Below, piece after piece: positions 1-7,334 of a stretch of DNA of 26,330 bases (position 1 is the stretch's first letter; the number at the start of each line of letters is the position of its first letter). The stretch is from a virus. Below the pieces are notes generated by a model that saw only the letters and a list, made by a program, of their open reading frames with translations, had not been told where the DNA came from and ran no database searches. The stretch covers positions 1 to 26,330 of IMG/VR virus record IMGVR_UViG_3300013093_001711. One strand, 5' to 3'. The position numbers and the translations under genes were made by a program.

Positions 1-43
1 CAACTTGCTCACCTGCTTCTAAGATAAACTCTTTCGCTCTCAT
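1..43 (-). CDS. 5' end of a gene with capsid-targeting-like leader (partial)
   Basis: Only the first 14 codons lie in the window; the gene runs off the left edge. It reads MRAKEFILEAGEQV. The start ATG (41-43) follows the stop of the next gene upstream (45-47) after one base, so it is the distal member of the minus-strand operon that begins at 3993. The leader is nearly the same as that of the 45-1343 gene (MRAKEFLLLE), and F-I-L-E fits the T4 gp21 prohead-protease cleavage form (L/I-x-E). The body of the protein is not visible, so no function can be given. The reading frame is supported by the operon spacing and by the repeated leader, not by length. Confidence 0.7.
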   Translation of the reverse strand, partial: MRAKEFILEAGEQV

Positions 44-44
44 T

Positions 45-1343
45 TTACTTGCCTGTTGGTTTCTTAGGGTTATAATACTTGGCTTCCCACTTGCTGCCAT
101 TTCTCTGCATGATGATGTGTTTGCCAATCCATTCTTCTAATCCACCATCACCATCACGGCTGCGGAGGAATGCTTGGCGGATATTGTAAGCTGGTATTAA
201 TTCCAGTTCACCTAGGGAGAGTATTTCACCTTCTTCTTGATAGCCATCTCTGGCCGCGTCACGTGCTTGTCTAGGACTTACTTCAACAGCTTCTTTAGCC
301 GCAACAAACCAATCATGCACATCATAGTTCCAATTCATATAATCAACATCATTTTCTGCGGCTTTGTCCCAGTCAATCTGGCCTTCTTCTTCGTGGCCTT
401 CAGGATAGACATAGCCTTCTTTGCGTAGCCAATCATACCAATAGTCATCTTGATGTTCCCAATCATTGACTTGTTCCCAGACATGTTCCATGACTATCTC
501 GCCAATCTGCATCAAGGGTTCTTTTAATTCTTCATCATCAGCAAACATTATCCATTCGTTGATATAGTATTCAGGCATTTCTTCTTTGAAGAATGGCACC
601 AGATTACCAAAGCGGTGTTCTAGTAGATAAACGATATCCTCTACACTGCGATCTTCTTCATCCATGAACTGCTCGCTAGGGAAGTGCAGTTGATATTTCT
701 CACCTTGGTGTTTGGGTTGTTTAGGTAGTAGGATATACATCTGCCCATCTTTGTGATAGTGATTAAAATAGTTGGTACCTTGTGTTGACGCTGTGCACCA
801 ACGTGTGCCTTGACCGTAATAGCAAGCCGCCGCCTGATCGTTAGGAACCACTATACGCACCTGATCATTTTCAAACGCAGTATAAGCATCACCTTTTTCT
901 AGGCCTTTCTTTTCTTCTGGATCTGGATATTCATCCATGACAGACACGAAGTCTGCTAAATCAGCATAGCGCATGATGTCGTTGCGTGGGCTTGGTATTT
1001 TCTTTTTGAGTTTAAGTGTGTGGAACTTAGCCAATGCTGGTTTGACTTTGCTTTCTAAGTCTTCGATACGAGCACCCCAACCGCCATTGGCATACATCTT
1101 AGCTAGGAACACTGTGTATTCTTTATTCTTAGTGGGATCACAGGCTTCAATAGCCTGCATGACTGAAATCAGCGCATTGGTTTTTGTATTGGGATCTAGT
1201 TCTTTTTTACTATGTAAAAGATTATAAACTGAGGCGATCTCTGGGCTAGGATCTTTGAGAACTGTCTGCAAGATCTTATCACCAAAACGTTCAGCTGTGG
1301 CCTGTTGGTTATATTCTAATAGTAAAAATTCTTTAGCTCTCAT
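45..1343 (-). CDS. GTRWCTA-motif phage protein with capsid-targeting-like leader
   Basis: This 432-residue protein has no function I can name. Its leader MRAKEFLLLE, followed by Tyr, has the hydrophobic-x-Glu form of T4 capsid-targeting sequences. The central part (about residues 165-210) carries GQGTRWCTAS at 177-186, then an aromatic-rich stretch and a hydrophobic strand (MYILLP). This Gly-Thr-x-Trp-Cys-Thr arrangement is one I associate with uncharacterised proteins of marine T4-like phages. The last 200 residues are strongly acidic and rich in Trp and Tyr. The start overlaps the stop of the upstream nucleotidyltransferase gene as ATGA, so translation is probably coupled. An injected virion protein is an inference from the leader alone. 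Confidence 0.85.
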   Translation of the reverse strand: MRAKEFLLLEYNQQATAERFGDKILQTVLKDPSPEIASVYNLLHSKKELDPNTKTNALISVMQAIEACDPTKNKEYTVFLAKMYANGGWGARIEDLESKVKPALAKFHTLKLKKKIPSPRNDIMRYADLADFVSVMDEYPDPEEKKGLEKGDAYTAFENDQVRIVVPNDQAAACYYGQGTRWCTASTQGTNYFNHYHKDGQMYILLPKQPKHQGEKYQLHFPSEQFMDEEDRSVEDIVYLLEHRFGNLVPFFKEEMPEYYINEWIMFADDEELKEPLMQIGEIVMEHVWEQVNDWEHQDDYWYDWLRKEGYVYPEGHEEEGQIDWDKAAENDVDYMNWNYDVHDWFVAAKEAVEVSPRQARDAARDGYQEEGEILSLGELELIPAYNIRQAFLRSRDGDGGLEEWIGKHIIMQRNGSKWEAKYYNPKKPTGK

Positions 1344-2308
1344 AGTCTGAATACACTGTAAACAATAGGATAATCATGTTCACCAACTATACCATAGTTG
1401 ATGGGATCTTTACCACCTTCGCGTTTTTTAAAATCACTCCATACTTGATCAAACACTGCTTCTGGATTGTCTTGATATTCTTTAGTATCTTGGCATTGAT
1501 CCGTGAATCCTTCATAGTGAACAACGTAGTCACCTACAATATCCTTACCAACATCATCTGGAGTAAGTCCGTTTAAGAATTCTTCTACACGAGGATCTAA
1601 GCGGGCTTCACTTTCATCTAGGCTTAATTCTTGATCAAACTTTTGATTTTTGTTTTTGTAAAGTTTGTCTAAGTAACCTTTGTTGCGCACGATCTTAAAT
1701 GCTAGATTTTCTGTTGAGAACTCACCACCAGCATCAAGTCCTGCTTGGCGTGCGGCTTTGATCTTATCTTGTAGTCTAGTGATATCTTCAACACTGCCTT
1801 CACGGATAGCACGATTGATCTGCGTCATCAAGTCACGGGCTTTAGCATTGACAGCATGATCATTGATCGAGGGTTTGCGATATTCTGGTATGCGTATCCA
1901 ACGGGCATCTAACACGCTGTAGGTACCTTCTGATACATTCTCAGCACCAACATCTTCTACATATAATTCTACTTCATGTCCTTTGATAGTGATGTCATGC
2001 TCATCATTCCAGATCTTTTTCTTGGCCATGTAGAACGGTTCAGTGATATCACCATCTAATGCTGAATAATCTGTGACGATGTGTAAGTCAAAATCGCTGT
2101 ATTGTGTATAATTATAGTTGACTAAGCTACCACGTAGGATAACATCAACTAGTTTAAAGTTGGGTATTTCTAAGTATTCGATAAATCGTTTGGCGATCTC
2201 TAATAGTTTATAGCGGACATCAACACGTAGCTCATCTCCATCCCACACATCTTGATTCAGTGTGTGATGATATGCTATGTTACCTTTGACTAGATCTTTG
2301 GCTCTCAT
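1340..2308 (-). CDS. Nucleotidyltransferase-fold protein (MNT/pol-beta type)
   Basis: A 322-residue protein. It carries the pol-beta nucleotidyltransferase signature: Gly70-Ser71 followed by Ser81-Asp82-Phe83-Asp84 (GS...SDFD), with a further carboxylate, probably Glu114 in VELY, on the next strand. Such folds transfer a nucleotide from NTP to a protein, RNA or small molecule; the substrate cannot be read here. The frame is open upstream to 2341, but I choose the ATG at 2308 because it overlaps the upstream stop as ATGA and gives a leader (MRAKDLVKGN) like that of its neighbours. That leader lacks the Glu of the cleavage site, so it is a degenerate copy. The gene following it (45-1343) also overlaps by four bases. 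Confidence 0.85.
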   Translation of the reverse strand: MRAKDLVKGNIAYHHTLNQDVWDGDELRVDVRYKLLEIAKRFIEYLEIPNFKLVDVILRGSLVNYNYTQYSDFDLHIVTDYSALDGDITEPFYMAKKKIWNDEHDITIKGHEVELYVEDVGAENVSEGTYSVLDARWIRIPEYRKPSINDHAVNAKARDLMTQINRAIREGSVEDITRLQDKIKAARQAGLDAGGEFSTENLAFKIVRNKGYLDKLYKNKNQKFDQELSLDESEARLDPRVEEFLNGLTPDDVGKDIVGDYVVHYEGFTDQCQDTKEYQDNPEAVFDQVWSDFKKREGGKDPINYGIVGEHDYPIVYSVFRL

Positions 2309-3042
2309 ATGTGTCTCATGTCTACGAATTGGCGGAACCAAGCACCTGTGCCTGGTAACACTAATGCATCTTCAGGAAGTGTTAATTTATCTTTTTCAAA
2401 TGCTTCACGTGCATCTTTAACTAGTTCTTCATAATCAGGGCGTGATTTGATTTTCTTAACAATCGTTTCTACTGATTCTAAATCAGCTGGAGTCCCACCA
2501 ATTAATTTTTCTGCGATTTCTTTAGGATTCTTACTAATGACTTCATTGCTATCACGATCTACTAGACCATTTTTATATGACCATTTCATACCCAATGCCT
2601 TGGCTATCGATGCTAACAGTATCTGGCGATGCAGGCCTTTATATGGACTACCTTCTGGCGATCCTTTAACGCTGAAACGTTGGAATTCAGGATCTCCAAA
2701 CATAAAGTCTGTTTGCACATATCCATTTTCAGGATCGCCTAAGATAGGAGTACGTAAATGCACGCTATCACCTGACTTTTTAATATCAGTTGGTTTGATA
2801 CCTTTTTTTAATAACTGTTGGATCAATATGTCTTTTGAAATTTTACCTGCATCAACAGCTAGATCTAAGTCACCACTTGTTTCTTTATATCCTGTTGATC
2901 CTAACATGTTATCTACTAGATTTAGCCCAGTTAATCGTTCTAGCCATTGCACGGTAGGAACGACATTCTCACGATTAATCCTGGTAGTTGCAGGATTACC
3001 TTTGGCATCTTTAAATACGTTTCCACCTTCAAATAATTGCAT
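2305..3042 (-). CDS. Nucleotidyltransferase-like protein (second, divergent)
   Basis: A 245-residue protein with a second, different nucleotidyltransferase signature: Gly48-Ser49 in GSTGYKETSGDLDLAVD, with Asp58 and Asp60 as the metal pair, and Asp112 in VQTDFMF as the likely third carboxylate. It is not a close copy of the 1340-2308 protein, though both should share the fold. The target is unknown. The N-terminus MQLFE-GG has a short hydrophobic-x-Glu site at residues 3-5. The start lies next to the stop of the 3042-3437 gene (one shared base), and its own stop overlaps the next start. Two nucleotidyltransferases side by side in one operon suggest related roles, which is inference. Confidence 0.82.
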   Translation of the reverse strand: MQLFEGGNVFKDAKGNPATTRINRENVVPTVQWLERLTGLNLVDNMLGSTGYKETSGDLDLAVDAGKISKDILIQQLLKKGIKPTDIKKSGDSVHLRTPILGDPENGYVQTDFMFGDPEFQRFSVKGSPEGSPYKGLHRQILLASIAKALGMKWSYKNGLVDRDSNEVISKNPKEIAEKLIGGTPADLESVETIVKKIKSRPDYEELVKDAREAFEKDKLTLPEDALVLPGTGAWFRQFVDMRHI

Positions 3043-3437
3043 TATTTTACTAGTCCTGCTTTTACCAATAGATCGTCAATATTCTTATTGCCTGTTTTGC
3101 TGGTCAATGGTTGATTGCCGGCGGCTTTCTTTAGATAACTTGTAACGTTGGGATCAGGCTTGCCTGGGGTATAGGCTATCTCTTCACCAGGAACTTTACC
3201 TACTGCTGGTTGACCATAACTTGATTTGTGCAATCTAGTCGCGGCACTTAATGGAACACCAGCCCCAGCTGCTAAATTCTTACCTACGAAACCAGCGGCT
3301 TGGCCGACTCCTCTGATACCAGTAGCGATAGCTCCAGCTGCTTTACCACCGCTAGGAGGTAATTTCTTTTGTGGGTTCTGTGCCTGTTGTATAGCCTGGT
3401 CCAATGCTGATTCTTTTATAAAGTCTGTACTTTTCAT
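3042..3437 (-). CDS. Small Ala/Gly-rich protein with capsid-targeting-like leader
   Basis: A 131-residue basic protein of unknown function. The leader MKSTDFIKE, then Ser, is a good match in form to T4 internal-protein leaders (hydrophobic Phe-Ile, then x-Glu). After it comes a Gln/Lys/Pro segment, an Ala/Gly-rich stretch (about residues 30-65: GKAAGAIATGIRGVGQAAGF), which could form an amphipathic or membrane-associating helix, and a C-terminal part with several Lys. Size, charge and leader resemble T4 internal proteins IPI-IPIII, which enter the host with the DNA, but no sequence homology to them is claimed. The gene sits one base after the stop of the HAD phosphatase gene. Confidence 0.78.
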   Translation of the reverse strand: MKSTDFIKESALDQAIQQAQNPQKKLPPSGGKAAGAIATGIRGVGQAAGFVGKNLAAGAGVPLSAATRLHKSSYGQPAVGKVPGEEIAYTPGKPDPNVTSYLKKAAGNQPLTSKTGNKNIDDLLVKAGLVK

Positions 3438-3438
3438 A

Positions 3439-3993
3439 TTAATGTCCGTAGGCGTGAGCCAGTCCTTTTACTACTTTATCTAAACTATCTTCATCTGCTT
3501 GATACTTAATACCAATACCACCCTTGGCGCGCCAACGCTCGATGTTAATTCCACGATCATCGATCAAGATGTTAGGGCTACCATCACTATTAACAGCATA
3601 GTGTTCTTTTTGTCCTGTGATAATAATATTTTCAGGTTGCGGGCTGAGATATTTTTTAATCCATTCGCGTTTCCAATGTTCTGAGTTTTTATGATCACCA
3701 CGCAAAGGACTACTACAAATACTGTAATGTGGTACATAACTCAATACCAGTTGTATCAGATTATTTGCGGTAGGGAATTTAGGTAATCTAACAAAGAAAT
3801 CAGTACCTATCATTTTGTTTAATGTAGGATCTTGGCTAGCTGGAGGAATGCTCCTATAGTCATGCTTGCCAAACTTATCTGCTGGAACGCCTGCTAGTTT
3901 AGCATATTCATGGAAAAAGTCTGCAAGAACACCATCCATATCTAGATAGATTTTGGTGTTTTTGGTAGCTCTAATTAGTTCTTCTGATCGCAT
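3439..3993 (-). CDS. HAD-family 5'(3')-deoxyribonucleotidase-like phosphatase
   Basis: A 184-residue HAD-superfamily hydrolase. Motif I is DMDGVLADF (Asp18 nucleophile, Asp20 acid/base), motif II the Ser of SICSSP (about 91-96), a Lys near 129 (GQK) and motif IV ILIDDRG (Asp145-Asp146). This order and the D-M-D-G-V-L-A-D-F form fit the NT5C type that removes phosphate from (deoxy)nucleoside monophosphates. In a phage this could tune nucleotide pools or recycle host nucleotides. It is the first gene of the minus-strand operon and lies directly behind a consensus sigma70 promoter. Its leader (MRSEELIRA) is like its neighbours' but has no L/I-x-E site, so packaging is not supported for this one. 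Confidence 0.88.
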   Translation of the reverse strand: MRSEELIRATKNTKIYLDMDGVLADFFHEYAKLAGVPADKFGKHDYRSIPPASQDPTLNKMIGTDFFVRLPKFPTANNLIQLVLSYVPHYSICSSPLRGDHKNSEHWKREWIKKYLSPQPENIIITGQKEHYAVNSDGSPNILIDDRGINIERWRAKGGIGIKYQADEDSLDKVVKGLAHAYGH

Positions 3994-3999
3994 ATCTAG

Positions 4000-4007
4000 T
4001 ATTTATC
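4000..4007 (-). promoter_or_regulatory. T4-type late promoter box GATAAATA
   Basis: GATAAATA on the minus strand, one mismatch from the T4 late consensus TATAAATA. It ends only six bases before the ATG at 3993, so a transcript from it would have almost no leader. It lies just downstream of the sigma70 promoter at 4017-4045, so the operon may have both early and late initiation. Confidence 0.5.
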
Positions 4008-4016
4008 GCGAATACT

Positions 4017-4045
4017 ATTATACGCTTTTATGCTTGTCTTGTCAA
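4017..4045 (-). promoter_or_regulatory. Consensus sigma70 promoter of the 3993-1 operon
   Basis: On the minus strand the -35 box TTGACA (4045-4040) and the -10 box TATAAT (4022-4017) are both perfect and are separated by exactly 17 bp. The -35 and spacer lie partly inside the 3' end of the AdoMet decarboxylase gene. It should be read by host RNA polymerase early in infection and drive the six-gene operon that starts at 3993. Confidence 0.88.
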
Positions 4046-4399
4046 ATAATTGGTGCGTATGCGTTGAGGCATGAATGCATCTTTAACTGAACTAATAACT
4101 ATATCGTTATCAAATTCTTTGCATGAAAATACGTCTAGATATAGGTCACCAGTACTATCGATAAAGTGTGCTACGATACTACTGGTTACTATAATTTGGA
4201 CTGCGGTAAAGCCCGCTTTGTCAGGGAACTCTGCCGCAGTGTATTCAATATATGGTTCCCCGATGGGTTCCATATCGATGGCTTGGACCAAATGTTTTAT
4301 GAAGTTATAGACATTTTCTCGGCTTTGTATGCTAGGCACGTGGCAAGCATGACAGTCAAGGATTAGGTGATAACCCCAAAAACTGTTGGTGTTAGTCAT
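4028..4399 (-). CDS. speD: S-adenosylmethionine decarboxylase-like protein
   Basis: A 123-residue protein of the prokaryotic AdoMet decarboxylase (SpeH/SpeD) type, which makes decarboxylated AdoMet for spermidine synthesis. Against the bacterial family I can align Ser73 with the serine that becomes the pyruvoyl group, His78 with the processing His, and Cys93 in DVFSC with the catalytic Cys. The residue before the serine is Thr72, whereas the usual self-cleavage site is Glu-Ser. I choose the ATG at 4399 (MTNTNSFWGYHLILD) because the family begins near there and a purine-rich GGTAAAG precedes it; an upstream ATG at 4426 has no ribosome site. It overlaps the nuclease gene by eight bases. Marine T4-like phages are known to carry speD. 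Confidence 0.8.
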   Translation of the reverse strand: MTNTNSFWGYHLILDCHACHVPSIQSRENVYNFIKHLVQAIDMEPIGEPYIEYTAAEFPDKAGFTAVQIIVTSSIVAHFIDSTGDLYLDVFSCKEFDNDIVISSVKDAFMPQRIRTNYLTRQA

Positions 4400-5228
4400 C
4401 TTTACCGCTACCGCCGCATTTCGCACGTTTAGCGTTAGTCAATTTACCAAAGTCTACTGGCCATTCTTTACCTGGTGCTAGTTCTTTAGCATCAGCTGGG
4501 AATTTATAAGTAACACCAGCAAGTGCTTGGATGTCCTTGATTGGCTTACGATATTTGGTTAAATCATTACCTAGATTAGGATATGGAGCAACGTGTGGGA
4601 AATACCAACCAGCTACTTCATGTGTCTTGTCGTTGATGACGATCTTGTAGAAAGCGTGTGGAACTCTAACACCTTTACCTACTGTCGTGTCTGTTGCTGC
4701 ATAAACACCACCAGCATAAGCAGTCATTGGAACATTAAGTTGTAATGCCCAACCACGGAATGATGTTTCTAACAGTTTCCAAATACCACGATTCAAGCTA
4801 CCAAATTGTGGGCTCATGTTGGTCATCAAGAAGCTTTCATACTCAACTTGTTGATCCCATGATTGGTCACCATCTGGAGCCATATGGCCTTTGTCATAGT
4901 TAAATCCTTGTGCGTTCTTACCAACGTAGTCAGCTGGTGTAGCACCATCTTTAACGCTAGCGTCAGCAACGAAAGCGTTTGAACGTGTAACACAACCAAG
5001 TACATGGTCAGGTGTTAGTGTCCAGCTTACATTGTTAGGGATTTTGTTAGCAGCATCATATTCAACCAAATATGCTTGACGGCAAATAGGTGTGTATGGT
5101 GTTGCTGAAGTTTCTGCGCCATAAGGAATGTGTGCTGAACACTGAGCGATTCCACCTGGAGCACGTTGCGTCCACGCTTGAGCGTTGATGCTCAATAGTA
5201 GAGTTAAAGCTAATACTAGTTTTTTCAT
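4392..5228 (-). CDS. Secreted DNA/RNA non-specific endonuclease (NUC1 family)
   Basis: A 278-residue protein with a clear Sec signal peptide (MKKLVLALTLLLSINAQA, cut after Ala18) and a NUC1-type beta-beta-alpha-metal nuclease domain. The DKGHMAP motif (112-118; usual form DRGH) carries the general base His115. The segment TNMSPQFGSLNRGIWKLLE (136-154) gives the Mg-binding Asn146 and a probable Glu154. The enzyme should cut DNA and RNA outside the cytoplasm. A good ribosome site (AAGGA) and a full-consensus late box (5257-5264) precede the ATG. An exported nuclease is unusual in a phage: it may digest released host nucleic acid at lysis or DNA injected by rival phages. Both roles are inference. 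Confidence 0.9.
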   Translation of the reverse strand: MKKLVLALTLLLSINAQAWTQRAPGGIAQCSAHIPYGAETSATPYTPICRQAYLVEYDAANKIPNNVSWTLTPDHVLGCVTRSNAFVADASVKDGATPADYVGKNAQGFNYDKGHMAPDGDQSWDQQVEYESFLMTNMSPQFGSLNRGIWKLLETSFRGWALQLNVPMTAYAGGVYAATDTTVGKGVRVPHAFYKIVINDKTHEVAGWYFPHVAPYPNLGNDLTKYRKPIKDIQALAGVTYKFPADAKELAPGKEWPVDFGKLTNAKRAKCGGSGKDD

Positions 5229-5256
5229 TTGAAAGTCCTTTATATAAAAGTAAAAA

Positions 5257-5264
5257 TATTTATA
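5257..5264 (-). promoter_or_regulatory. T4-type late promoter TATAAATA
   Basis: Exact TATAAATA on the minus strand, 28 bases before the nuclease ATG at 5228. The box overlaps the TAA stop (5260-5262) of the adhesin gene. In T4 such a box is recognised by the late sigma gp55. Confidence 0.75.
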
Positions 5265-6921
5265 CTAATTTGTCGGGTGAAATAATATTTGTGCTGAGCA
5301 ACGGGTTCCAACCTGTACCAGTTTTTGTATACATTTGATTAACTGGAACCCAAGCATTGTTTTGTTTATAATAGACATTGGTGATCAAATTCCAGCTGCC
5401 AGCATTCTTGATATACATCTGTAGTTTGCGTTGGAATGTCAACACAGCATACCCATCATATCCAGCATTACCTGTCGATGGAGGAGCGAATGATAATCCA
5501 AATCCTCCTGACACCGTACCTGATCCATTTATTTTATAGTCACCTAATCCTTGACCGCCATTGCCAGGACCGCCTTGACCAGCATCATCTCCAACACCCG
5601 GACCACCTAAGCCACCAAATATACCGCCTCCACCACCACCGCCAGCAGCATAAGCATTAGATCCGTCTGTACCATAGCTTGATGTATTCAGTTGTGGATA
5701 ATTTTGTGGATTTCTAGTATCCCATAATTCAGAATTACTTGGATTTAGTATTTTTGCCGCACCACCAGCTGGGTTATAACCACCACCTGGTGCATTGGTA
5801 ACATACATGGTAATTGTATGTGTTCCTGCTGAAACATTGGCTGTTGCTTGATTTCCTGATCCAGTGAATCCACCAGCAGTTACCACTTGGCTGCCATCTA
5901 CTTGTAGATTACCTGAATTATCAGCTGCCATGATAAATGTATAGGTGCCTGATGTAGGGAATGTTACCGTAGTTGTGTAAACATAAGTAGTAACATCGTA
6001 AACACCACCAGTCCAGATAGCATAGGTATTCATGAAATTACTCCATGCATAACTGCTCACTGGATACCAATTACTGTAGGAATTTTGTATACCACCCGGA
6101 AGTCCAGGTAATCCAATTTGGTAACCATGACCACCACCTCCACCACCACCACCCGCGGCTATGGCCATTGGTATACCATTAACAACGATAGCAGTAGCAC
6201 CACCACCAGCACCTCCTCCACCTTCATGACCATCATCTGATTGAGTATTAACTGATCCGCCTTTACCACCATAGTAGCTCAGATTGATAGTGGTTCCAGC
6301 ATGTGTACCGTTGACATAAAAATGTAACCAACTGTATGCCGGTCCTGATGCTTGTGTGTTGCTGTAGATCCCTGAATTATATCCGTTTTGATAAAATGTT
6401 ATTTGCCCATCAGCTGATGTAAAATTACTACCAGCGGCATGTGTATGGAACACACTAAGACTGTATCCTGAATTTAGATACGCTGTAAATGATCTAGGAC
6501 CAACTCCACCACTGTCAGTGATCGCTGATACATTAGCAAACACGGTAGAAACATATCCAGCTAATTGTGTTTGCACTGCGTAAAATTGCCCTGTACTACT
6601 TTGTGAATAGTAGTCATCGAATCCATTGTCAAACAATGTATAAGGTGTTGGAGGAATAGGAGCTCCAAAATTAGCACCTCCGGTATCACTGATAGCAGCC
6701 TGTCCTGCACCACCAACTTCAACTGTGATAGTGTTGCCAGAAAATATGTTTAGATTTGATTGAACATATTGTCCACCACCACCTGGAGCACCCGTATCAC
6801 TGCCGGTGCCACCACCAGCACCATATAGATTAACCTGTACATTAGATAAAAATCCATCGGGCATGGTAAACTTGTATAGTCCGGGTTTATTAAATACTAA
6901 TTTGTAGGTCGAAGCTGTCAT
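5260..6921 (-). CDS. Glycine-rich tail adhesin / receptor-binding protein
   Basis: A 553-residue protein, most likely a tail-fibre tip adhesin. The N-terminal part (1-80) alternates beta strands with Gly clusters (AGGGTG, PGGGGQ), and further poly-Gly runs occur near 235-265 and 430-460, as in glycine-rich phage adhesins such as the T-even gp38 type. A middle segment (about 315-395: TYTFIMAADNSGNLQVDGS then GTHTITMYV) resembles a PA14-like or carbohydrate-binding beta module. The C-terminus has a run of short aromatic repeats (SWNLITNVYYK, AWVPVNQMYTK, GWNPLL). The start is supported by AAGGA before the ATG and by abutment with the stop of the upstream gene at 6922. The receptor cannot be inferred. 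Confidence 0.8.
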   Translation of the reverse strand: MTASTYKLVFNKPGLYKFTMPDGFLSNVQVNLYGAGGGTGSDTGAPGGGGQYVQSNLNIFSGNTITVEVGGAGQAAISDTGGANFGAPIPPTPYTLFDNGFDDYYSQSSTGQFYAVQTQLAGYVSTVFANVSAITDSGGVGPRSFTAYLNSGYSLSVFHTHAAGSNFTSADGQITFYQNGYNSGIYSNTQASGPAYSWLHFYVNGTHAGTTINLSYYGGKGGSVNTQSDDGHEGGGGAGGGATAIVVNGIPMAIAAGGGGGGGGHGYQIGLPGLPGGIQNSYSNWYPVSSYAWSNFMNTYAIWTGGVYDVTTYVYTTTVTFPTSGTYTFIMAADNSGNLQVDGSQVVTAGGFTGSGNQATANVSAGTHTITMYVTNAPGGGYNPAGGAAKILNPSNSELWDTRNPQNYPQLNTSSYGTDGSNAYAAGGGGGGGIFGGLGGPGVGDDAGQGGPGNGGQGLGDYKINGSGTVSGGFGLSFAPPSTGNAGYDGYAVLTFQRKLQMYIKNAGSWNLITNVYYKQNNAWVPVNQMYTKTGTGWNPLLSTNIISPDKLV

Positions 6922-7308
6922 TTATAAATCCTTGGCCGCATGGGCTAGTTTAGCCGCATGTTGGTGCACTGTTGTGCTGTAATCAGAACCTTTGGTTTTT
7001 CTCAAATTCTTTAAAAATTCAAAGTATCTATGTTTTTCATTCAATGGATCGTGTAATGCACGTCCTATTAATTCTCTGGCTGTGACTATGTCACCATAGT
7101 CAGCACTTTCATGGGTTACTATGTTAGTTACTGCAAAATCTTCGCTGACAGAATGCCATTGATCACGACCATTATACCATTCATCAGCGTCGCTTTGTGG
7201 ACCAGTATATGGATCTTGATCTGGGCTATGGAATAGGTCAGTACCGTTGTTCCAGCTATTGTTTGGTCCAGACCATTGGTCTTCTAAAAATAATTCTTTA
7301 ATCAGCAT
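6922..7308 (-). CDS. Small acidic protein with Alt-like leader
   Basis: A 128-residue protein of unknown function. I use the ATG at 7308, not the one at 7350, because it gives the leader MLIKELFLE followed by Asp-Gln. That leader is close in form to the start of T4 Alt (M-E-L-I-T-E-L-F-D-E-D), a virion-packaged ADP-ribosyltransferase. Residues 10-55 are low in complexity and rich in Asp, Asn, Trp, Gly and Pro. The C-terminal half is helical, basic and has several His. There is no Alt catalytic domain, so only the leader is shared. A late-type box ends five bases before the ATG. Confidence 0.7.
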   Translation of the reverse strand: MLIKELFLEDQWSGPNNSWNNGTDLFHSPDQDPYTGPQSDADEWYNGRDQWHSVSEDFAVTNIVTHESADYGDIVTARELIGRALHDPLNEKHRYFEFLKNLRKTKGSDYSTTVHQHAAKLAHAAKDL

Positions 7309-7313
7309 AAGAG

Positions 7314-7321
7314 TATTTATC
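7314..7321 (-). promoter_or_regulatory. T4-type late promoter box GATAAATA
   Basis: GATAAATA on the minus strand, five bases before the ATG at 7308. If transcription starts at the usual distance from such a box, the A of the ATG would be about the first base of the transcript, i.e. a leaderless mRNA. No ribosome site is seen between box and start. Confidence 0.5.
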
Positions 7322-7334
7322 AAGGTTTTAGCAC

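Noticed and set aside
2447-3145. 232-codon plus-strand open frame
   Set aside because: It lies opposite the second nucleotidyltransferase gene, which has family motifs, operon overlaps and a plausible leader; the plus frame has no ribosome site or recognisable domain.
6916-6931. TATAAAT-like string at the adhesin start as a late promoter
   Set aside because: On the minus strand it runs into the ATG itself (TTTATAAATG), so no transcript could include the start; it is the ribosome-site spacer plus stop codon.
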